From assembly GCF_015752315.1 (NCBI RefSeq), contig NZ_JADOVJ010000001.1:3278501-3342500 (forward strand): DNA of 64,000 nt. The letters are read 5' to 3'. Numbering within the stretch: the stretch's first letter is position 1; every line of letters starts with the position of its first letter. The translations under genes were made by a program, and so were the position numbers. Source of the DNA: Nocardioides luteus (GTDB lineage: Bacteria > Actinomycetota > Actinomycetes > Propionibacteriales > Nocardioidaceae). Positions 8,805 to 17,465 of this stretch are shown piece after piece. The notes beneath the pieces are model-generated. The model saw only the letters and a program-made list of their open reading frames with translations, had not been told where the DNA came from and searched no databases.

Positions 8805-8999
8805 ATGACCGACAGCGCGACCGAACAGTCCCGGGGCGTGGACGCCCTCCACGAGCACGGCTGGCTCACCGAGTCCAGCCATCAGACGTCGGAGGGTCGA
8901 GTTCTCTACGTGCGCTGCGCGCACTGCGGCGTACGTCGCGTCGATCTCCAGCCGCACCCGCTCCTGCCGCCGCAGTCATTGAGCCGCGAGCAGAGGTGA
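8805..8999 (+). CDS. Small CxxC protein, function unknown
   Basis: A 64-residue protein starting at the ATG at 8805. It holds one CAHC motif in the middle of a VLYVRCAHCGVRRVDL strand-turn-strand, as in small zinc-ribbon-like proteins. Related short proteins with a HGWLTESSH-type segment occur in actinomycetes as far as I recall, with no assigned role. It is divergent from the CGNR gene and may share its short control region. The last 15 residues look disordered. Confidence 0.6.
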   Translation: MTDSATEQSRGVDALHEHGWLTESSHQTSEGRVLYVRCAHCGVRRVDLQPHPLLPPQSLSREQR

Positions 9000-9081
9000 T
9001 GCCATCGCTCCAGCACGAAGAGAGCACGCACCCAGCAGTCACCAGATGACGAAAGCCTCAGAACTGCAGAACGTTGCTACA

Positions 9082-9098
9082 ATGAACTTTCAGTTCAT
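9082..9098. promoter_or_regulatory. Putative TetR operator
   Basis: ATGAAC-N5-GTTCAT is a perfect inverted repeat. With a one-base offset it widens to CTACA...TGTAG. It sits 22 bp before the TetR start codon, where an autoregulatory operator would overlap the promoter or leader. AT content is higher than in the surroundings. Binding is inferred. Confidence 0.55.
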
Positions 9099-9120
9099 GT
9101 AGAGCGAGGGAGTGCTGAGT

Positions 9121-9789
9121 ATGCCGGACGCGATGAAGCCGTCGGCGGAACAATCCACCCGCACCGAGCGGCGCAAGGCTCGCACTCGTGCGAGCCTGGT
9201 TCGCGCCGGTCAGCAGCTGATCGCACAGGGGCGCACGAGCGTCGCGATCCTGGAGATCACCCAGCTCGCCGACGTCGGCATGGGCTCGTTCTACAACCAC
9301 TTCGAGAGCAAGGAAGAGCTCTTCGACGCTGCCGTGGACGATGCGCTGGAGCGCCATGGCGCCCTCATGGACGAGCTGACGGCAGACCTCGACGATGCTG
9401 CCGAGGCCTTCGCGCAGAGCTTTCGCCTCACGGGGCGCCTCCATCGCGCCTACCCCGAGCTCAGCAAGGTGCTGATCTCCACGGGCGCCCGTCTGGTCAC
9501 CTCGAAGCGGGGTCTGACTCCGCGAGCGCTGAGAGATATCGCCCGCGGGGTCGAGACGGGGCGGTTCACCATGGTCGACCCGGAGATCGCTCTCGTGCTG
9601 GCAGGAGGGTCCGCACTCGCACTGGGTCAGCTGCTGCACGATCACCCGGAGCGCGACGACGCGAAGGCCACCGACGAGACGACCGAAGCGCTGCTTCGTA
9701 CCTTCGGACTGACCACCGAGGAGGCTGCCGAGATCTGCGCCCGACCGCTGCCTGACGTCACCGTTCCCCTGGATGGCTCGGCCGCCTGA
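9121..9789 (+). CDS. TetR family transcriptional regulator
   Basis: This 222-residue regulator has an N-terminal TetR helix-turn-helix (about residues 17-65): RTRASLVRAGQQLIAQG, then ITQLADVGMGSFYNHFESKEEL. The FYNHF recognition-helix end and the following helices are typical. The C-terminal domain is helical and its ligand unknown. The ATG at 9121 is preferred because GAGGGA lies nine bases upstream; a GTG at 9112 would sit directly on that sequence. A palindrome upstream suggests autoregulation. It converges on the catalase-like gene and shares a terminator whose stem includes the TetR stop codon. Confidence 0.87.
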   Translation: MPDAMKPSAEQSTRTERRKARTRASLVRAGQQLIAQGRTSVAILEITQLADVGMGSFYNHFESKEELFDAAVDDALERHGALMDELTADLDDAAEAFAQSFRLTGRLHRAYPELSKVLISTGARLVTSKRGLTPRALRDIARGVETGRFTMVDPEIALVLAGGSALALGQLLHDHPERDDAKATDETTEALLRTFGLTTEEAAEICARPLPDVTVPLDGSAA

Positions 9790-9812
9790 GCCCCGAGGCT
9801 CAGGCGGCCGAG
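9777..9812. terminator. Bidirectional terminator, 16-bp stem
   Basis: Arms 9777-9792 and 9797-9812 pair perfectly over 16 bp around a CCGA loop. The hairpin starts inside the last codons of the TetR gene and ends eight bases before the stop of the convergent catalase-like gene, so it can end both transcripts. Confidence 0.78.
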
Positions 9813-9820
9813 GCTCGGGG

Positions 9821-10918
9821 TCAGGCGGGGATCTCGTCGATGCTGACCGGCTCGTGCTCGGCCACGCCGTTGTAGTCGTGGCGGAACGTGCTCGAGTGTG
9901 GATAGGCGCTACGGCGGGACCGCATGACAGACCCGAGCGGCCGGTGCGCGGCCAGTGCGTGCCACGGGTTGAACGAGAGCAGGTCGTCGGCGTAGCGGCG
10001 CCTCGCGTCGCTGTAGGGGTCTTGGGCCGGCAGGTGCACCGTGGCCACGACCTCGTGCGGCGAGAGCTCCTCGGGCCAGAGCACCGAGGCGTCCTCGATC
10101 GGCATCCGCTCGACGTCCACGCACAGCTGGGCCCGCAGGTCGTACTCGGCGCCCTGCTCGGTGAAGAAGTCTCCGACGAGCTCGCGCAGCGCGGATTCGC
10201 CGAGCTTGGGGTCGACGGGCTGCCCGGTCAGGTTCCTGACGTTGGTCGAACGCGGCGCGACCGACAGCTTTGCCACGTGGTCGCCGTAGCGCACCGCGGC
10301 CATCGAGTGGAAGGTCTCGCCGAGGATGTGGTTGTTCTGGGCCGCGAGGGTCTCCGCGGCCGGCGGGATCGGCCGGCGCAGGCGGGTCAGGACGGCATCG
10401 GCGACCCGCGCACCCGCACCGAGGACCTTGAGCTGTTGATCGCTCTGTCGGGGCTGGCTCTCGAGGAGGTTCTGCAGCTTGGCGTACTCGCCGATCGTGC
10501 CGAACGGGAGGGTGGGGTGGTTGACCAGGAGGAAGTCCTGGGTGCTGAAGCCGTCCTCGACCGCCCGATCCCCGGACACGCCCAGGACCTTCATGGCGAA
10601 CCCGCGCTGAACCGGCACCTGATCCGTACGGAGGTCGCCGGGGGCGGTCGAGAGGCGCACCACGATCGGGTACGTCGCCGGCGCCTCGAACAGGCCCTGT
10701 GCGAGGTGCTCGGGTAGACCTGCGTGGACGCGCAGCTCGCCGACAAGCACTCCGTGGCTCTTGGCATGTGCATCGCGCAGGCCGTGCCGATGCTTGGCGG
10801 CCACCTGCTTGTTGGCCTCGAGCATGGCTGCCACGACCTGTCGGGTCAGCTCCTCCTCGTCCGGGAAGGGTTGTTCGAGGTCGTCGCGGTATCGGACATA
10901 GCCGACGGGTTCGGTCAT
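9821..10918 (-). CDS. Catalase-like heme protein (y4iL-type)
   Basis: This 365-residue protein belongs to the short catalase-related family often called 'catalase family protein'. It keeps the heme-pocket region DAHAKSHGVLVGE (residues 49-61) with the distal His, the VVRLST and GFAMKVLGV strands, and FSTQDFLLVNHP. The C-terminal RSRRSAY segment is where the family's proximal Tyr is expected. It is shorter than true catalases and lacks the RxFxYxDTQ motif. It probably acts on peroxides or organic hydroperoxides rather than only dismutating H2O2. It is the last gene of a three-gene operon, 13 bp after the DyP peroxidase. Confidence 0.82.
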   Translation of the reverse strand: MTEPVGYVRYRDDLEQPFPDEEELTRQVVAAMLEANKQVAAKHRHGLRDAHAKSHGVLVGELRVHAGLPEHLAQGLFEAPATYPIVVRLSTAPGDLRTDQVPVQRGFAMKVLGVSGDRAVEDGFSTQDFLLVNHPTLPFGTIGEYAKLQNLLESQPRQSDQQLKVLGAGARVADAVLTRLRRPIPPAAETLAAQNNHILGETFHSMAAVRYGDHVAKLSVAPRSTNVRNLTGQPVDPKLGESALRELVGDFFTEQGAEYDLRAQLCVDVERMPIEDASVLWPEELSPHEVVATVHLPAQDPYSDARRRYADDLLSFNPWHALAAHRPLGSVMRSRRSAYPHSSTFRHDYNGVAEHEPVSIDEIPA

Positions 10919-10931
10919 GATGATCTCCGGT

Positions 10932-12275
10932 TCAGGCCGTTGGTTCCTGGCTCAGCCAGGCGATGGCGGACAGGCTGGGCATGAACAGGTACTCCCCGCC
11001 CAGCAGCGTGTTGAAGCTCTGGATGCCCTGGACGCGGCGCGGAGGTGTGCCGGGCACCGTGAAGTAGGCCCCCTTGTCCTGGTGGGAGATGAGTGGGTCC
11101 TTCTCCTTGTCGAGGCCGGCGAAGTTGCCCGAGTTGACCCATTCGCTCTGCAGGAACTCGACGGTGTCGATCGCCCGCGCGCTGAGCGCGATGAAGTCCA
11201 GGCCGCGACTGCTTCCGTCGTCGCGTACCTCGCTGTCGGGGACAGCGTCGCCGTAGGACGTGCTGCGACGGATGAGCCGGCGGATCCTGAGGTCGGTGAG
11301 GATCTCGAGCTTCGAGTCGCGCGGGTTCATGCGCCGGATGTGCGATCCCAGCGGCGTACGCAGCCCGCGAGGGTCCTCGGCGTACTTGAAGTGGTTCTGC
11401 CGTCTCGGATCTTCGCCGAGCGCCGGGTCGTCGCGGTCCGGGGAGAGCGCGAGCGGGGCGCCGCTGCGCCAGCGGCCCACGAGCTTCGCCGCGAGCAGCT
11501 CCCGCTCCTCGGCGGTGTCGGCGTTGTCGTGCAGGAACCGGTTGAACGCGGCGACGTGGGAGTGGTACTTCCGGAAGACCACGTAGGTGCCGTTGCGTCC
11601 CAGGACGCTCGGGCTCGGCATCGGCAGCGGTCGGCCCGTCTCGCTGGGATAGCCGAGGACGAACTCGCCCGGCTTGATCGGCCGCCCGTCGCCCGGCATC
11701 GTCTCCGCACCGCTTCCTTCGACCGCGGGCTGCGTGAAGCCGTCGCGGTAGCCGAACACGTTGAACCCGGTGGCCCCGAAGTCCTGGTGCGACAAGAGGT
11801 CGACCCCTGCCACCTGGGCCAGCTCTCGCTGGTAGCCGTCGACGGCGTCCTGCCACGCCTCCTTGCTCTCGGCGTAGACGCTGACAGCAAGATGGGCACG
11901 GCCGGTGCCGAAGGGGAACTCCCAGTTCTGCGGAGCGTTGGGGCCGGTGTCGCGAAGCCTCTCGGCGCGGGCCGCCATGCCGGCACGGAAGTTGGCAGGG
12001 AACGAGGCCAGGCTCTCCTCGGAGACCCCCAGTGCCTCCAGCCCCGGGTAGCTGATCGCCACGACGGTCCAGGCCGGGACGGGCTCGTCCCAGCGGGCCG
12101 CGGAGGTGATCCGCGGCGCGAGTCGCCGCAGGAGCTCCCTGCCGGCCGCGGCATCGGTGATCTCCAGGATCGCGTGGGTGCCGAAGTACGGCTCGGGCCG
12201 CGCTCGCAGGACTGCCGCCTGGATGTCGTCCAGTTCGAGCGTCGGCTGTTTGGTCAGGCGGCGGAACAGGTCCAT
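10932..12275 (-). CDS. DyP-type peroxidase
   Basis: This 447-residue heme peroxidase has the DyP signature GYRDG (residues 175-179) with the catalytic Asp178. The proximal heme His is in GSHIRRMNPR (His312). Two ferredoxin-like halves are visible, as in the family. There is no Tat signal and no encapsulin-targeting tail that I can recognise: the C-terminus ends SLSAIAWLSQEPTA. It is therefore likely cytosolic, or routed by its neighbours. It lies 12 bp after the 202-residue unknown gene and 13 bp before the catalase-like gene, a tight operon. DyPs oxidise aromatic compounds with H2O2; the natural substrate is unknown. Confidence 0.92.
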   Translation of the reverse strand: MDLFRRLTKQPTLELDDIQAAVLRARPEPYFGTHAILEITDAAAGRELLRRLAPRITSAARWDEPVPAWTVVAISYPGLEALGVSEESLASFPANFRAGMAARAERLRDTGPNAPQNWEFPFGTGRAHLAVSVYAESKEAWQDAVDGYQRELAQVAGVDLLSHQDFGATGFNVFGYRDGFTQPAVEGSGAETMPGDGRPIKPGEFVLGYPSETGRPLPMPSPSVLGRNGTYVVFRKYHSHVAAFNRFLHDNADTAEERELLAAKLVGRWRSGAPLALSPDRDDPALGEDPRRQNHFKYAEDPRGLRTPLGSHIRRMNPRDSKLEILTDLRIRRLIRRSTSYGDAVPDSEVRDDGSSRGLDFIALSARAIDTVEFLQSEWVNSGNFAGLDKEKDPLISHQDKGAYFTVPGTPPRRVQGIQSFNTLLGGEYLFMPSLSAIAWLSQEPTA

Positions 12276-12287
12276 GGCCGCGCGAGA

Positions 12288-12896
12288 TCAGTTCAGCTCG
12301 GTGAGGAAGTTCTGCACCGTGCGGTCGAGGCGCTTCAGACGGTTGGCGCCGGCGACCGTGAGGGTGGGATGGGCGACGAACCAGGCCTCCGCCGGGAGCT
12401 GGTACTGGACGATGAAGTCCTTCACATCCGGCGACTGGATCCCAGGCCAGCCCTCGACGTTGCCGAACAGGTAGTCCATGAACTCGGGGATCTTGGTCGC
12501 GAAGTCGTCGATGTAGGGATCCCACTCGCCGTCGTAGGCGGTGGCGAAGAGCAGCTTGGTGTCGTCGTCGAGGAACACGAAACGCATGTTGTGCAGCGTG
12601 CCGACCTGGCCTGCGCCCGCCAGGTTTCCCCCGACGAGGCCGAAGAACTTGCGCAGCTTCTCGGCGCCGCCCGGCTTCAGCGGCATGATCGCCGTCAGCT
12701 CTGACACCTCACCGCTCTTGGCTCCGACGCGGCCGGCTGAGGTGACGGCGTGCTCGGCCATCTCCTCCTTGTCGGCGAGCAGCTCGGCCACTCGCAGCTT
12801 CAGTGCGATCTTGGCGTCGTCGATGACGGCGTCGATCTTCTCGCGGATGGCGGTCGGCAGACCCTGGAATCGGTTCTCGAGATCGCGGTCACTCAT
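12288..12896 (-). CDS. Unknown 202-aa protein of the DyP/catalase operon
   Basis: This protein opens a three-gene operon with the DyP peroxidase and catalase-like protein. Residues 1-50 are a charged helix. From residue 65 a SELTAIMPLKPGGAEKLR segment begins a ferredoxin-like pattern, then FVFLDDDTKLLFATAYDG and WDPYIDDFATK. That resembles one half of the dimeric alpha/beta-barrel fold that DyP itself uses. No heme ligand, signal peptide or membrane segment is evident. I infer a structural or electron-transfer partner of the two heme proteins. The start is followed directly by conserved sequence and MSDRDLENRF is the only good choice. The function is unassigned. Confidence 0.7.
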   Translation of the reverse strand: MSDRDLENRFQGLPTAIREKIDAVIDDAKIALKLRVAELLADKEEMAEHAVTSAGRVGAKSGEVSELTAIMPLKPGGAEKLRKFFGLVGGNLAGAGQVGTLHNMRFVFLDDDTKLLFATAYDGEWDPYIDDFATKIPEFMDYLFGNVEGWPGIQSPDVKDFIVQYQLPAEAWFVAHPTLTVAGANRLKRLDRTVQNFLTELN

Positions 12897-13100
12897 GGTT
12901 CCCCCTTGGTCGATGGATGGCGCCCCGGAACTGGAGCGTCGCTACGACAGTACTCCAACCTGACGAATTTGTCAGTCCTGCTGGTTTCGGCAAACAGCCG
13001 TTCGCAATAGTCCCCGAAAGCACACTGACCAGCTTTCGCTCAAGAATGCCGATTTCGTCAGCGAGGTCTTGACTGAGGATATGCTCGTAAGTGACGATTG

Positions 13101-13112
13101 TCTCAGTTGAGA
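13101..13112. promoter_or_regulatory. Possible operator before the ring-cleavage operon
   Basis: TCTCA-GT-TGAGA is a perfect 12-bp inverted repeat 12 bases before the ATG of the dioxygenase gene. It overlaps the leader and the AAGGGAG ribosome-binding region. The 228-bp divergent gap to the peroxidase operon holds no gene. No regulator gene is adjacent, so which protein would bind is unknown. Confidence 0.35.
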
Positions 13113-13124
13113 TGAAGGGAGTGG

Positions 13125-14261
13125 ATGATGGCTGGCCATCACGGCACGCACAACGACCTCCACAGCGAGCAGGGCGCCGTGCGCGGCGAGCACCCGGGCC
13201 GAGCGACCGACCCGGTGATCAAGGTGCGCGACCTCGCCTGGCTGGAGTTCCAGAAGCCCGACCTCGCGGCCTCGGAGCGGTTCGCCCACGCGTTCGGGTT
13301 CAGCACGCTGACCCGCACGGCGGACGAGCTCCTGCTCCGCGGCACCGAGGCCGGCGGGCCCTGCGTCATCGTGCGCAAGGGACCCTCCAAGTACCTGGGC
13401 GCGGCCTTCCAGGCAGCAGATGCCTCCGATGTCCTGCGGCTCGCGGGGGCAGTGGGCACGAGCGCCGCACAGCTCCCCGAGAACCTCGGGGGCCTGGGCG
13501 TCGACCTCGTCGACCCGAGTGGCGCCAGGGTGCGAGTGGTGGCCGACCTGTACGAGCATCCCGCCCTGCCTGATCAGCCGGTGCAGACACTCAACACCGG
13601 CCGGCAGACCCTGCGGGTGAACCGGACCCAGCGGCCCGCGCGCGAGCCCGCGCGGGTCGAGCGGTTGGGCCATGTCGTGCTCCAGACCACGAAGTACGTC
13701 GAGACGCTCGACTGGTACCTGGAGCACCTCGGCCTGATCGTGAGTGACTTCAAGTACTTCGAGGGCCAGCGGGAGCGCGGCCCGACGATGAGCTTCATCC
13801 GCTGCGACCGCGGTTCGGAGCCGGCCGACCACCACACGCTGGCGATGACGCTGGGGCCTCGCAACCGCTACGTGCACTCGGCCTACCAGGTCGCCGATCT
13901 GGATGCGCTCGCGGCGGGCGGAGAGCACCTGCTCGCACTGGGCTACTTCCGGTCGTGGGGAATCGGCCGTCACATCGAGGGGAGCCAGATCTTCGACTAC
14001 TGGCGCGACCCCGACGGGTTTCTCGTCGAGCACTTCACCGACGGTGACCTCTTCGACAACACCCTCGAGCCCGGCTGGTCCCCGATGACCGCCTCCGGTC
14101 TGGCCCAGTGGGGCCCCTCGGCCTCTGCCGACTTCATGGGCGTCTCTCCCCGGCGCGCCGACACCTTCCGCGAGCTCGGTTCGATGATCACCGCGCTGCG
14201 CGGTGACAACGAGTTCGACCTCTCCCGCCTCCGCGGCCTCCTGAAAGTTGCCTCCTCATGA
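13125..14261 (+). CDS. Extradiol ring-cleavage dioxygenase (VOC, type I)
   Basis: This 378-residue protein has two VOC modules (about residues 30-135 and 170-315), the layout of type I extradiol dioxygenases. Iron ligands appear in the second module: His in RLGHVVLQT, His in the HHTLAMTL strand, and Glu in FLVEHF. It should open a catechol-type ring next to the hydroxyls, using Fe(II) and O2. It is the first gene of an operon and its stop overlaps the next start by ATGA. AAGGGAG precedes the start. Downstream genes supply the hydroxylase, a FAH-type hydrolase and a CoA ligase, so this is the ring-opening step. Confidence 0.85.
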   Translation: MMAGHHGTHNDLHSEQGAVRGEHPGRATDPVIKVRDLAWLEFQKPDLAASERFAHAFGFSTLTRTADELLLRGTEAGGPCVIVRKGPSKYLGAAFQAADASDVLRLAGAVGTSAAQLPENLGGLGVDLVDPSGARVRVVADLYEHPALPDQPVQTLNTGRQTLRVNRTQRPAREPARVERLGHVVLQTTKYVETLDWYLEHLGLIVSDFKYFEGQRERGPTMSFIRCDRGSEPADHHTLAMTLGPRNRYVHSAYQVADLDALAAGGEHLLALGYFRSWGIGRHIEGSQIFDYWRDPDGFLVEHFTDGDLFDNTLEPGWSPMTASGLAQWGPSASADFMGVSPRRADTFRELGSMITALRGDNEFDLSRLRGLLKVASS

Positions 14262-15193
14262 CCATCTCCGTACTCCGCACCGCCGACGCCTGGTGGGTGC
14301 AGAAGACCGACGGCGCCACCCGCGTCGAGACCGACGCCCTCACCACCGCCGACCTGCTGGCCGACCGGACCGCCGTGGTGGCGGCGCTGTCGCAGCCGGC
14401 CACGACCTCGGTGGAAGACCTCGACCTGGTCTCGCCCGTGACGGTGCCGTGCCGCGTCGTGGCGCAGATGACCAACTACGCCTCCCACGTCAAGGACGCG
14501 GGCATGAACCCGGCGAGCATCCCGCTCACCTTCTTCCGCAAGACCTCTGGGTCGATCAGCGGCCCCTACGACGAGGTCGTACGGCCGCCCCACGTCCGTC
14601 TGCTCGACTACGAGGCCGAGATCGGCATCGTCATCGGGCGTTCGATGCCGGTCGGCACCACGATCACCGAGGACAACCTCGCAGACTTCGTCGCCGGACT
14701 CGTGATCACCAACGACGTCTCCGCCCGCGACGTACAGCTGCCCAAGACCCAGTTCTTCGAGGCCAAGTCCTACCCCACCTTCACCCCGACGGGCCCGGCG
14801 CTGCTGCTGCTGGAGGCCGACGACCTGAAGCGGTTCACCGATCTCCGGCTGCGGCTGTGGGTCAACGGCGAGCCACGCCAGGACATGACCGTCGCAGACA
14901 TGATCTACAGCCCCCTCGAGGCCCTCCAGGCACTGTCCCTCTTCCAGCGCCTCGATCCCGGTGACCTCCTGCTCACCGGCACCCCCGTCGGCACGGCGCT
15001 CAGCGCACCCCCGAAGCCGATCGAGATCATCGGCTCCTTGTTGCCGCCGGCGACCAAGTGGCGGCTGTTCTTCCGGGCCCAGGGCAAGAACCCGAAGTAT
15101 CTCGAAGAGGGTGACGTCATCGAGATCGCCATCGCGACCGACGACGGCGCTCTCGACCTGGGCCGGCAGCGCACCGAGGTGAGGCACGGATGA
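14258..15193 (+). CDS. Fumarylacetoacetate hydrolase family protein
   Basis: This is a 311-residue enzyme of the FAH superfamily. The metal-binding DYEAEIGIVIGR segment (about residues 122-133) and the NDVSARDVQ motif are intact, and the C-terminal GTPVGT loop is present. FAH proteins in meta-cleavage clusters hydrolyse or hydrate the ring-opened product, for example 2-hydroxypentadienoate hydratase or oxaloacetate-type decarboxylase activities. It overlaps the genes on both sides by four bases (ATGA), so translation is probably coupled. The exact reaction cannot be read from the sequence. Confidence 0.87.
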   Translation: MTISVLRTADAWWVQKTDGATRVETDALTTADLLADRTAVVAALSQPATTSVEDLDLVSPVTVPCRVVAQMTNYASHVKDAGMNPASIPLTFFRKTSGSISGPYDEVVRPPHVRLLDYEAEIGIVIGRSMPVGTTITEDNLADFVAGLVITNDVSARDVQLPKTQFFEAKSYPTFTPTGPALLLLEADDLKRFTDLRLRLWVNGEPRQDMTVADMIYSPLEALQALSLFQRLDPGDLLLTGTPVGTALSAPPKPIEIIGSLLPPATKWRLFFRAQGKNPKYLEEGDVIEIAIATDDGALDLGRQRTEVRHG

Positions 15194-17106
15194 ACAGCAT
15201 GCTCTGGCCGACGTACGACGCACCCGGCGACCTGACCGCGATCGAGGCGGTCCCTCTCGCCGACCGCGGGCTGCCCGAATCCACCTACTCCCTCCTGAGC
15301 CGGGCGGCCTCTCTGTGGCCCGACCGGGTGGCGGTGTCCGTCCTTCCCGACGCCGCACGGTGGGAGCAGCCCTCCGAGCGGACCTTCCAACGGCTTCTGG
15401 CGGATGTGCATCAGGTCGCCAACCTGCTGCACCGCATCGGCGTCGACCGAGGCGATGCCGTCGCGCTGCTGTCCCCGAACTGCGACGAGCTCATCACCGC
15501 GACGCTCGCTGCGCAGCTGGCGGGCGTCGCAGCCCCGATCAACCCGGGACTCTCGCCCGACCACATCACCCAGCTCCTGAACCGGTCCGGCGCCCGGGTG
15601 CTCATCGCCGCCGGCCCCGAGCTCGACCCAGGGGTGTGGCAGACAGCCCGCGAGATCGCGTCCCGGGGTGAGCTGGACGCCCTGCTGGTGCTGCGACCCA
15701 CCGCCGGAGATGGACCGGCCGAGCCGCTTCCGGCGATCGGGGACGTACGTCTGGACTACCTGTCCGTGCTCGCGCAGGAGGAACCCGACTTCGGTTTCGC
15801 AGGAGTCGAACCCACCGGCAGCGACCCGGCCGCCGTCTTCCACACCGGCGGAACCACCGGCACCCCGAAGCTGGCCGCCCACACGCACGCCAACGAGGTC
15901 TCGGACGCCTGGATGATCGCGGCCAACGGCCTGCTCGACGAGGACAGCACCGTGTTCGCCGCGCTCCCGTTGTTCCACGTCAACGCCTTGGTCGTGACCA
16001 CGCTGGCCCCGCTGTTCAAGGCGCAGCGCGTCGTGTGGGCCGGACCGCAGGGCTACCGCGACGCGAATCTCTACGGGTGCTTCTGGCGGCTGGTCGAGCG
16101 TTACCGGATCGCTGCGATGAGCTCGGTGCCCACCGTCTACGCCCTCCTGGCCGGGTGCCCGGTGGACGCCGACATCACCTCCCTGCGCTTCGCGCTGGTC
16201 GGAGCCTCTCCCCTGCCGCTGGCCATACGCGAGAGCTTCGAGACGCACACGGGAGTCGCCCTGGTGGAGGGATACGGGCTCACCGAGGCCACCTGTGCCA
16301 GCGCCCGCAGCTTCCCGTACGCCCCTCGCCCGGGAGCGGTCGGGCAACGACTGCCGTACCAGCAGGTCAAGACCGTCGAGATCTCCCCGAGCGGCGAGTG
16401 GGTCGACCTGCCGCACGGCACCGTCGGCATCCTGGCGATCAAGGGACCCACGGTCTTCCCCGGCTACGTCACCGGCCGCAGCAGCGAGGGAGGCCTCCTG
16501 CTCGACGGCCTCGGCAAGCTCCGCGACGGGTGGCTGGACACCGGCGACCTGGCCTGGGTCGACGCCGAAGGCTTCGTCCACCTGGCCGGTCGCGCCAAGG
16601 ACCTGATCATCCGTGGCGGGCACAACATCGACCCCGCCGTCATCGAGGACGCACTGCTGTCCCATCCTGACGTGACGGCTGCACAAGCCGTCGGCCGTCC
16701 AGATCTGCATGCCGGCGAGGTGCCCGTCGCCTTCGTCACGCTGGCACCCGGTGCCACGGCGACCCCCGCCGAGCTACGAGACTGGGCGCGCGACAACGTG
16801 GCCGAGCAGGCCGCCGCACCGAAGTCGATCACCGTTCTCGAGGCCATGCCGGTCACCGACGTGGGCAAGCCCTACAAGCCTGCGCTGCGCGCTGAGGCGA
16901 CCCGCGACGCGGTCGTGGCCGCCCTCGCCGGCATCGACGGCGTCGCCGAGGTCCGCGGGCTGGTCGAGGACGGCGGCGTGGTCGCCGAGATCGAGACCAC
17001 GACCGGACTCGAGGAGGCACTCGTCAAGGACGCTCTCGGGCGCTATCCGATCGCCTGGCGCCTCGCCGCGACCGTCCCCGATCCCCTCGTGCGCACCCGA
17101 CCGTAG
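15190..17106 (+). CDS. Acyl-CoA synthetase, AMP-forming
   Basis: This 638-residue ANL-family ligase has the P-loop TGGTTGTPK (residues 219-227), the GYGLTEA motif near 361, the DTGDLAWVDAEGFVHLAGR hinge and RGGHNIDP. The catalytic Lys lies in GKPYK near 560. It should activate a carboxylic acid as its CoA ester. It is longer than usual because about 75 residues follow the catalytic Lys, including an EVRGLVEDGGVVAEIE strand pair. Translation is coupled to the FAH gene. In this operon it may activate an aromatic or side-chain acid before or after ring cleavage. Family call is secure, substrate unknown. Confidence 0.9.
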   Translation: MNSMLWPTYDAPGDLTAIEAVPLADRGLPESTYSLLSRAASLWPDRVAVSVLPDAARWEQPSERTFQRLLADVHQVANLLHRIGVDRGDAVALLSPNCDELITATLAAQLAGVAAPINPGLSPDHITQLLNRSGARVLIAAGPELDPGVWQTAREIASRGELDALLVLRPTAGDGPAEPLPAIGDVRLDYLSVLAQEEPDFGFAGVEPTGSDPAAVFHTGGTTGTPKLAAHTHANEVSDAWMIAANGLLDEDSTVFAALPLFHVNALVVTTLAPLFKAQRVVWAGPQGYRDANLYGCFWRLVERYRIAAMSSVPTVYALLAGCPVDADITSLRFALVGASPLPLAIRESFETHTGVALVEGYGLTEATCASARSFPYAPRPGAVGQRLPYQQVKTVEISPSGEWVDLPHGTVGILAIKGPTVFPGYVTGRSSEGGLLLDGLGKLRDGWLDTGDLAWVDAEGFVHLAGRAKDLIIRGGHNIDPAVIEDALLSHPDVTAAQAVGRPDLHAGEVPVAFVTLAPGATATPAELRDWARDNVAEQAAAPKSITVLEAMPVTDVGKPYKPALRAEATRDAVVAALAGIDGVAEVRGLVEDGGVVAEIETTTGLEEALVKDALGRYPIAWRLAATVPDPLVRTRP

Positions 17107-17114
17107 GAACCTCG

Positions 17115-17465
17115 ATGACCATACTCTTCATCCTCACGGTCGCCCTGGCCGCTGTCTTCACAGCGCTGGGCGCGGCCAAGCTGCTTGGTCTGCCCGCGAT
17201 GGCTCAGCGAGCCGCCCACGTCGGATTCAGCGTCGCCGCCTACCGCGGCATCGGCGCCCTCGAGATCGCCGGCGCGGTCGGGCTGCTCCTGGGATCGGTC
17301 TCGAGGTTCATCCCCGTCGCGGCCGCGCTCGGGCTATTCATCCTTCTCGGTGGAGCGACCTTCGTCCATCTCCGCGGCGGGGACGGGGTGAGGGAAGCAG
17401 CGCCTGCGCTGGTGCTCGGTGGCCTGGTCGTCATCGTTCTGGCACTCAGGCTGGGGAGCCTGTGA
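17115..17465 (+). CDS. DoxX-like membrane protein
   Basis: This 116-residue protein has about four hydrophobic helices and the DoxX-family pattern: GAAKLLGLPAM at the end of helix one and YRGIGALEIAGAVGLLLG across helix two. DoxX-like proteins are small membrane proteins often linked to redox enzymes; their biochemical role is unclear. It lies eight bases after the ligase gene and overlaps the hydroxylase gene by one base, so it belongs to the operon. It may help membrane redox coupling or substrate entry, which is inference. Confidence 0.8.
   Translation: MTILFILTVALAAVFTALGAAKLLGLPAMAQRAAHVGFSVAAYRGIGALEIAGAVGLLLGSVSRFIPVAAALGLFILLGGATFVHLRGGDGVREAAPALVLGGLVVIVLALRLGSL

Noticed and set aside
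13069..13085. TTGACT and TATGCT as a sigma-70 promoter before the dioxygenase gene.
   Set aside because: The spacing is only five bases, too short for a promoter.
16709..17464. In-frame extension upstream of the MhpA-like hydroxylase, giving a 765-residue protein.
   Set aside because: The extra 252 residues overlap the acyl-CoA ligase and DoxX genes in another frame and resemble random Arg/Ser-rich translation. The hydroxylase starts cleanly at 17465 with a one-base overlap to DoxX.
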